6,728 bases of DNA from an uncultured Anaerococcus sp. (GTDB lineage Bacteria > Bacillota > Clostridia > Tissierellales > Peptoniphilaceae), in the NCBI GenBank assembly GCA_902465755.1, contig CABQOK010000080.1:1-6728 (forward strand). Direction: 5' to 3'. A program made the translations under genes and the position numbers. The notes beneath the pieces were generated by a model. The model saw only the letters and a list, made by a program, of their open reading frames with translations. It searched no databases and was not told where the DNA came from. Shown here one piece after another: positions 4,801 to 6,728 of this stretch (position 1 is the first letter of the stretch; each line of letters starts with the position of its first letter).

Positions 4801-6728
4801 ACCTGATTCTTTGTCATAAGTCTTTCCATCATCCTTTGTAATTATTTCACCCCTTGGATCAATAGTTTTTATTACAAATTCTAATAGAGTTCCGTCAAGT
4901 GCTCTGTATCCTTCTGGAGGAGCAACTTCTAGCAACCTATAAGTTCCTGGTTCTAGTCTTCTGAAACCAAAGTAACCGTTGAATGCTGATGATACATAGG
5001 ATTCATCCATATCATACCAGAAAGAACCTTCCTTCTTTTGAAGTTTAAATACTGCGCCTTCTAGTCTGTTTGTATTGTCATCGCCATCCATTTTGTGCTT
5101 AGAGAAAGTAATGTTATAAACTTCTCTTTCGTTTGTGATTGACATACCTTCTTGTGGCACAGTTTCAGGTTTATCTGAAGTGTAAAGTGATGATATATAT
5201 AGGCTAGTGTCAGCTTTTGCTACTGGATTTGTAAGTTCAGGATTAATTCTACCTGTATCTATCCAATAATCATCAGTAGAGTTGATCTTTACCTTCTTAC
5301 TAATATAGTTTGGATATTTTTGTCCCGGTAATTTCTTACCAGCCCAATTTTTTGCAAAGTCTTCAGCATACTCTCTAGAGGATCCTTTTTGCATTAATCT
5401 TTGTATCATCCAGTTCTTTATTGTAGTAGCACCATGTTGGTAGGATCCCTGATCGACATGATTGTAACCTAAGTTTGGAACATCAGTTATTTCTTGGAAT
5501 TCTCTTGCTCCATCGTAGAAATCAATATTTAATTCAATCTTACCTAAATCATCATCTGGAATGTCGGTTCTTTCGTATGGATCTTTAAGAACTGGTTCTG
5601 TACTTGGAGTAGTGCCATCCTTTTGAGTGAAGTTGTAATTAGAATCTATTGCAACTTCATTAGTAACTTTTTTATCTACTATAGAACCATCGTAGTATCC
5701 TTCAATATCGATGTAGTATACACCTGGCTCAAGATTTAGTATATCTTCGTCAAAGCCCCAATCAAATGGTCTCCATCTTGCTGTGTTTACAGTTTCTACA
5801 TTTGGATCTCTCAAGTCGTAACTGTTTAATACTTTATCAACGTCCACATCTGATGGTGGATTTGTTATTTGATAAGTTGACCTGTAGGCAGTCTTAACAC
5901 CTTCTTTGATAGTAACTGGTGGCTTTCCTGCTCTATCAATTTCTTCTCTCTTGTGTTTTGGTGTGATTTGAACGTTTACTACCTTACCATAATCTCTTGT
6001 ATCAATATAAACTCTTTGAACAAAGGTCTTTGAGTCTGGGTCTATATTTTTAACTATAGACTTATATTTTATGCTGCCTGTTTGATTATCTGCTGCGACC
6101 GCTTTTTCTGAGTTTAGGAAAGAAGCCGCTGTATTTTCTGGTCCATTTTCAACTATTACAAGAGAACCATTCTCTTCTTTTACTTGTAGCTTCCAAGGAG
6201 CTGCTTGCTTTTTGTAACCTACTGGAGATTTTGTTTCTTCAAGCATATAGTAGCCAGTATTTAACTTGACTATATTATCGTCTTTATCCTTAAATACAAC
6301 ATTACCATTTTCATCAGAAGTTGCTTTTAGGTCTTTGAAAGTATCGTCTACTTGAGTAAACGTACCATCAGTGTATTTCTTAAGTGTAAAGTTAGCACCT
6401 TCAAGTCCTTCGTTTACATTATTTCTCTTGTGGACTTTAAGCTCAATACCAACCTGCTTGTTAGTGATTTGTGCAAATTCTCCAGCAGGAATCTCAGTTT
6501 CGCCTTCTTCTGGACCATCTGGTCCTTTTCTTACAATTTGAGTGGTAGGATTTACTCTTGATCCTTCAACTTCTTCCCTATTGTAAGATATAACTCTTTC
6601 GCCTGCTTGTGGTGCTGCCGCTGGAGCATCTTCTGGCCAGTCAGCTGGTCTTTCTACGCTTGTTCCTTCAGATTTTTCATAAGTTATAGAATATTTATAT
6701 TGTACGCTACCATTTTGACCTTCTGTAT
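1807..6728 (-). CDS. Giant modular cell-wall-anchored adhesin (SpaA/Cna-B and MSCRAMM-like), N-terminus outside window
   Basis: The minus-strand frame is open from the right edge to the TAA at 1807-1809: 1639 codons visible, C-terminal part only. The first methionine (6244-6246) is not the start. It lies inside a domain motif (GYYMLEETKSPVGY), has no signal peptide, and the frame continues upstream with domain-like sequence. Counting from the window edge, modules are: acidic Pro/Ala-rich stretch 1-92; SpaA 1 93-194; N3-like 218-354; unassigned 355-535; SpaA 2 536-623; extension 624-717; SpaA 3 718-815; MSCRAMM N2-N3-like 816-1176; SpaA 4 1177-1279; SpaA 5 1309-1407; N3-like 1422-1587; sorting signal 1603-1639. 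Secretion is inferred because the anchor is present; the signal peptide should lie upstream. A sortase would link the protein to peptidoglycan. The probable role is adhesion, with SpaA domains as stiff, isopeptide-locked stalk units. A pilin role is less likely because no pilin YPKG-type motif is seen. No frameshift or internal stop occurs. The promoter is outside the window. Confidence 0.88.
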   Translation of the reverse strand, partial: TEGQNGSVQYKYSITYEKSEGTSVERPADWPEDAPAAAPQAGERVISYNREEVEGSRVNPTTQIVRKGPDGPEEGETEIPAGEFAQITNKQVGIELKVHKRNNVNEGLEGANFTLKKYTDGTFTQVDDTFKDLKATSDENGNVVFKDKDDNIVKLNTGYYMLEETKSPVGYKKQAAPWKLQVKEENGSLVIVENGPENTAASFLNSEKAVAADNQTGSIKYKSIVKNIDPDSKTFVQRVYIDTRDYGKVVNVQITPKHKREEIDRAGKPPVTIKEGVKTAYRSTYQITNPPSDVDVDKVLNSYDLRDPNVETVNTARWRPFDWGFDEDILNLEPGVYYIDIEGYYDGSIVDKKVTNEVAIDSNYNFTQKDGTTPSTEPVLKDPYERTDIPDDDLGKIELNIDFYDGAREFQEITDVPNLGYNHVDQGSYQHGATTIKNWMIQRLMQKGSSREYAEDFAKNWAGKKLPGQKYPNYISKKVKINSTDDYWIDTGRINPELTNPVAKADTSLYISSLYTSDKPETVPQEGMSITNEREVYNITFSKHKMDGDDNTNRLEGAVFKLQKKEGSFWYDMDESYVSSAFNGYFGFRRLEPGTYRLLEVAPPEGYRALDGTLLEFVIKTIDPRGEIITKDDGKTYDKESGLQVQVQPDGTHKVVDPQTGKIVESANGYVTIEYKRDNYLVPNVKDDETSTGKLVDFVTSATAKNIGKVRNEEPGKGSVTIKKVDENGDAIPGEKNESGDLIAGAKFRATRLGAKTDDKGNPVADAVYEGTVGTDGTLKFEGLPLGNYELREIESPNGYINTGQVWHFTVGGKGLDPYAEDASPGTRNITNLIELTSSDMIVNRPYNEDTTQGTNEIRPHVGQSLQFTNEYNIKDGAKISSGDYFTLKLTDNMDLHGIREDEPTNLDLFADGIGTIAKAYYNRQAGTITYIFTKAADQYTITDFKNVISSHINLYAVKNSGEQKVGMSVGNDTSKYKDIYVNYIVGTERDDDGSNFINMASKIVSFDSETGEFVHYFYINRLGEYDGRNLTFGYMPNQQVENLQITTYDLNYTDNYWKNYSMPGSFGVNENDGNLRRSGITQPKTAQANKYTTIGIGSFPKNRAAIVKVTGKLDTANLTEYKGNSALYASGYWSSDGYNRYWNEGIGVYRWDGVYVFENESVAQANFELKITNPTNKVVFEKVNTEGQVLKPTVDETGKVTKGAKFTLEKDEGTIEKPAGTWKALSNPKFLDKDGRISYKNLEKGLYRLIENEAPEGYTKPNDPVSYLKVDESGKIYKKVTVPNEEGTGTTEIYQEVTETIPIKLVNNKAIEFVKVDADDNGKILPGAEFKVLYKEKEEGKYDDYKVDGQLVTVKSDDKGKFSLNLSKDGYYALEETKAPEGYSKYQGYIKEFKLENGKIQVLEKDPLKASFTKGSNGMLTSEILEVDKEKGTFKQRLVINPGHTQWTFDKYDTLLQLDVNNWNVSDQYRTIKVATLEKGKTVADLKDTDFREVNPRNQQYSNNPLIYSIPSMYKADDYTQPVPTISNLVTEKGLVVEITGTITDKSKAVDLKPEVYSRAFTKSIDLVNYTLDINAMSEGKGTYVDYESNDPIKVENTKVEYPFTGGPGVWIGFAIIGLIVMLGGVLIYTKKKKEPLS
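1810..1920 (-). other. Noncanonical cell-wall sorting signal (YPFTGG), membrane helix and Lys-rich tail
   Basis: The last 37 residues have the three-part sortase layout. YPFTG (1906-1920) stands where LPXTG is expected, followed by GP, a hydrophobic helix of about 21 residues (from GVWIGF to GGVLIYT), and the positive tail KKKKEPLS. A sortase would cut between T and G. Tyr replaces the usual Leu, while Pro, Thr and Gly are kept. The position at the C-terminus makes the call secure; the variant's sortase partner is unknown from this window. Confidence 0.9.
1966..2463 (-). other. Membrane-proximal N3-like module (c)
   Basis: This segment lies between SpaA domain 5 and the sorting signal. It opens with SEILEVDKEKGTFKQRLVIN (2401-2460), a beta-strand pattern that recurs at 6001-6060 and, more weakly, at 3661-3720. 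It continues with RTIKVATLEKG and, later, GLVVEITGTITD, which parallels the YVIKV-type strand of MSCRAMM N3 domains. Assignment as a variant immunoglobulin-like fold is inference from these spaced motifs. Confidence 0.5.
2506..2802 (-). other. SpaA/Cna-B domain 5
   Basis: It begins NKAIEFVKVDADDNG, where Lys (2779-2781) is the expected isopeptide donor. GAEFKVL follows, and it closes with the E-box LEETKAPEGY (2575-2604) and an EFKLENGKIQV strand. Lys and Glu are both present, so a self-formed Lys-Asn/Asp bond is plausible. The domain is a stalk unit below domain 4. Confidence 0.85.
2890..3198 (-). other. SpaA/Cna-B domain 4
   Basis: It begins NKVVFEKVNTEG with the candidate Lys at 3178-3180, continues GAKFTLEKDEG, and ends in the E-box LIENEAPEGY (2950-2979) and a YLKVDESGKIYK strand. 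It directly follows the MSCRAMM-like pair, matching the usual order in which Cna-B repeats follow a ligand-binding region. Confidence 0.85.
3199..4281 (-). other. MSCRAMM N2-N3-like ligand-binding pair
   Basis: About 361 residues. The first half contains SGDYFTLKLTDNMDLHG, then a TITYIFTKAAD stretch (TYIFTKAAD at 3913-3939) placed like the TYTFTDYVD latching-trench motif of staphylococcal SdrG-type N2 domains. The second half has SKIVSFDSETGEFVHYFYIN (3661-3720), then RAAIVKVTGKLD and an aromatic-rich end (YASGYWSSDGYNRYW, GVYRWDGVYVF) like the N3 end. By analogy it could bind a peptide ligand by dock-lock-latch. Fold by analogy; ligand unknown. Confidence 0.65.
4282..4575 (-). other. SpaA/Cna-B domain 3
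   Basis: It begins GSVTIKKVDENGD with two adjacent Lys codons (4555-4560) as candidate donors. An insertion (IPGEKNESGDLI) precedes GAKFRATRLG. The E-box LREIESPNGY (4327-4356) and the HFTVGGKG strand close it. It immediately precedes the N2-N3-like pair. Confidence 0.85.
4576..4857 (-). other. Extension between SpaA domains 2 and 3
   Basis: About 94 polar residues with a GLQVQVQPDGTHKVVDPQTG strand pair and an ANGYVTIEYKRDNY stretch. It may complete SpaA domain 2 as extra strands, or act as a spacer ending in the EEPGKG linker. I do not recognise a separate family. Confidence 0.4.
4858..5121 (-). other. SpaA/Cna-B domain 2
   Basis: It begins VYNITFSKHKMDG with the candidate Lys at 5098-5100, then LEGAVFKLQKK, and the E-box LLEVAPPEGY (4906-4935) with a LLEFVIKT strand. 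It follows an unassigned segment and starts a SpaA 2 - extension - SpaA 3 stalk. Confidence 0.85.
5122..5664 (-). other. Unassigned segment with a helical insert
   Basis: About 181 residues between N3-like module (a) and SpaA domain 2. It has beta-rich ends (KIELNIDFYDG and YISKKVKINSTDDYWIDTG) around a stretch (about 5326-5436) with regular amphipathic helix character, including IKNWMIQRLMQKG and EYAEDFAKNWAGKK. Helices are unusual in an otherwise all-beta protein. I recognise no family; it could be a separate ligand-binding domain. Confidence 0.4.
5665..6075 (-). other. N3-like module (a)
   Basis: It follows SpaA domain 1 and opens with SIVKNIDPDSKTFVQRVYID (6001-6060), the same pattern as in module (c). 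It continues VVNVQITPK, STYQITNP, a LNSYDLRDPNVETV stretch and an EPGVYYIDIEGYYDG strand, resembling the order of strands in MSCRAMM N3. No N2-like partner precedes it in the window. Fold assignment is inference. Confidence 0.5.
6145..6450 (-). other. SpaA/Cna-B domain 1
   Basis: It begins GIELKVHKRN with the candidate Lys at 6436-6438, then LEGANFTLKKY, and the E-box LEETKSPVGY (6214-6243) with WKLQVKEENG. The methionine at 6244-6246 falls inside this domain, which rules it out as the gene start. Confidence 0.85.
6451..6728 (-). other. Acidic Pro/Ala-rich stretch at the window edge
   Basis: About 92 in-frame codons before SpaA domain 1. They include VQYKYSITYEKSEG (strand-like), then PADWPEDAPAAAPQAGE and GPDGPEEGETEIPAGE, which look like flexible linkers. 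EFAQITNKQ leads into domain 1 in the usual way. There is no signal peptide, so the gene continues to the right. Confidence 0.6.

Noticed and set aside
5299..5330. QKYPNY as a possible pilin polymerisation motif
   Set aside because: Pilin motifs have a Lys after Tyr-Pro (YPKG or VYPK type). Here Asn follows Pro, and the segment is not at the end of a SpaA-type N-terminal pilin domain.
2161..6561. Five short plus-strand open frames opposite the surface protein (2161-2358, 3026-3235, 3679-3879, 4448-4690, 6352-6561)
   Set aside because: All are antisense to conserved SpaA or adhesin coding sequence and show no family features.

Overview
The window reads as chromosome from a low-GC, Gram-positive anaerobic Firmicute. 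The AT-rich coding, the Cna-B/SpaA-type surface protein and the YPFTGG wall-sorting signal recall Gram-positive anaerobic cocci of the Anaerococcus/Peptoniphilus kind. That placement is inference from general familiarity; no marker gene is present to prove it.

Layout. Positions 1-424 hold no gene. They contain a cluster of degenerate, partly palindromic repeat units (94-128 and 189-287), then a promoter (356-383) and a ribosome binding site (413-420). Positions 425-1729 (+) encode a complete 434-residue NhaC-family Na+/H+ antiporter-type membrane protein. Positions 1748-1786 form a hairpin terminator that can serve both convergent genes. From 1807 to the right edge (6728) the minus strand is one uninterrupted reading frame: the C-terminal 1639 residues of a very large wall-anchored surface protein whose N-terminus lies outside the window.

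The surface protein is modular. In N-to-C order the visible part is: an acidic, Pro/Ala-rich stretch; SpaA/Cna-B domain 1; an N3-like module (a); about 180 residues I cannot assign; SpaA domain 2; an extension; SpaA domain 3; a two-part segment resembling the N2-N3 ligand-binding pair of staphylococcal MSCRAMMs; SpaA domain 4; SpaA domain 5; another N3-like module (c); and a YPFTGG sorting signal with membrane helix and Lys-rich tail. All five SpaA domains keep the Lys and Glu expected for an internal isopeptide bond. The likely role is adhesion to a host or surface ligand; the ligand cannot be read from the sequence.

The two genes are convergent and have no evident functional link. The most interesting material is the interleaving of MSCRAMM-type ligand-binding modules with isopeptide stalk domains, the unassigned segment at 5122-5664, the noncanonical sorting signal, and the repeat cluster upstream of the antiporter.
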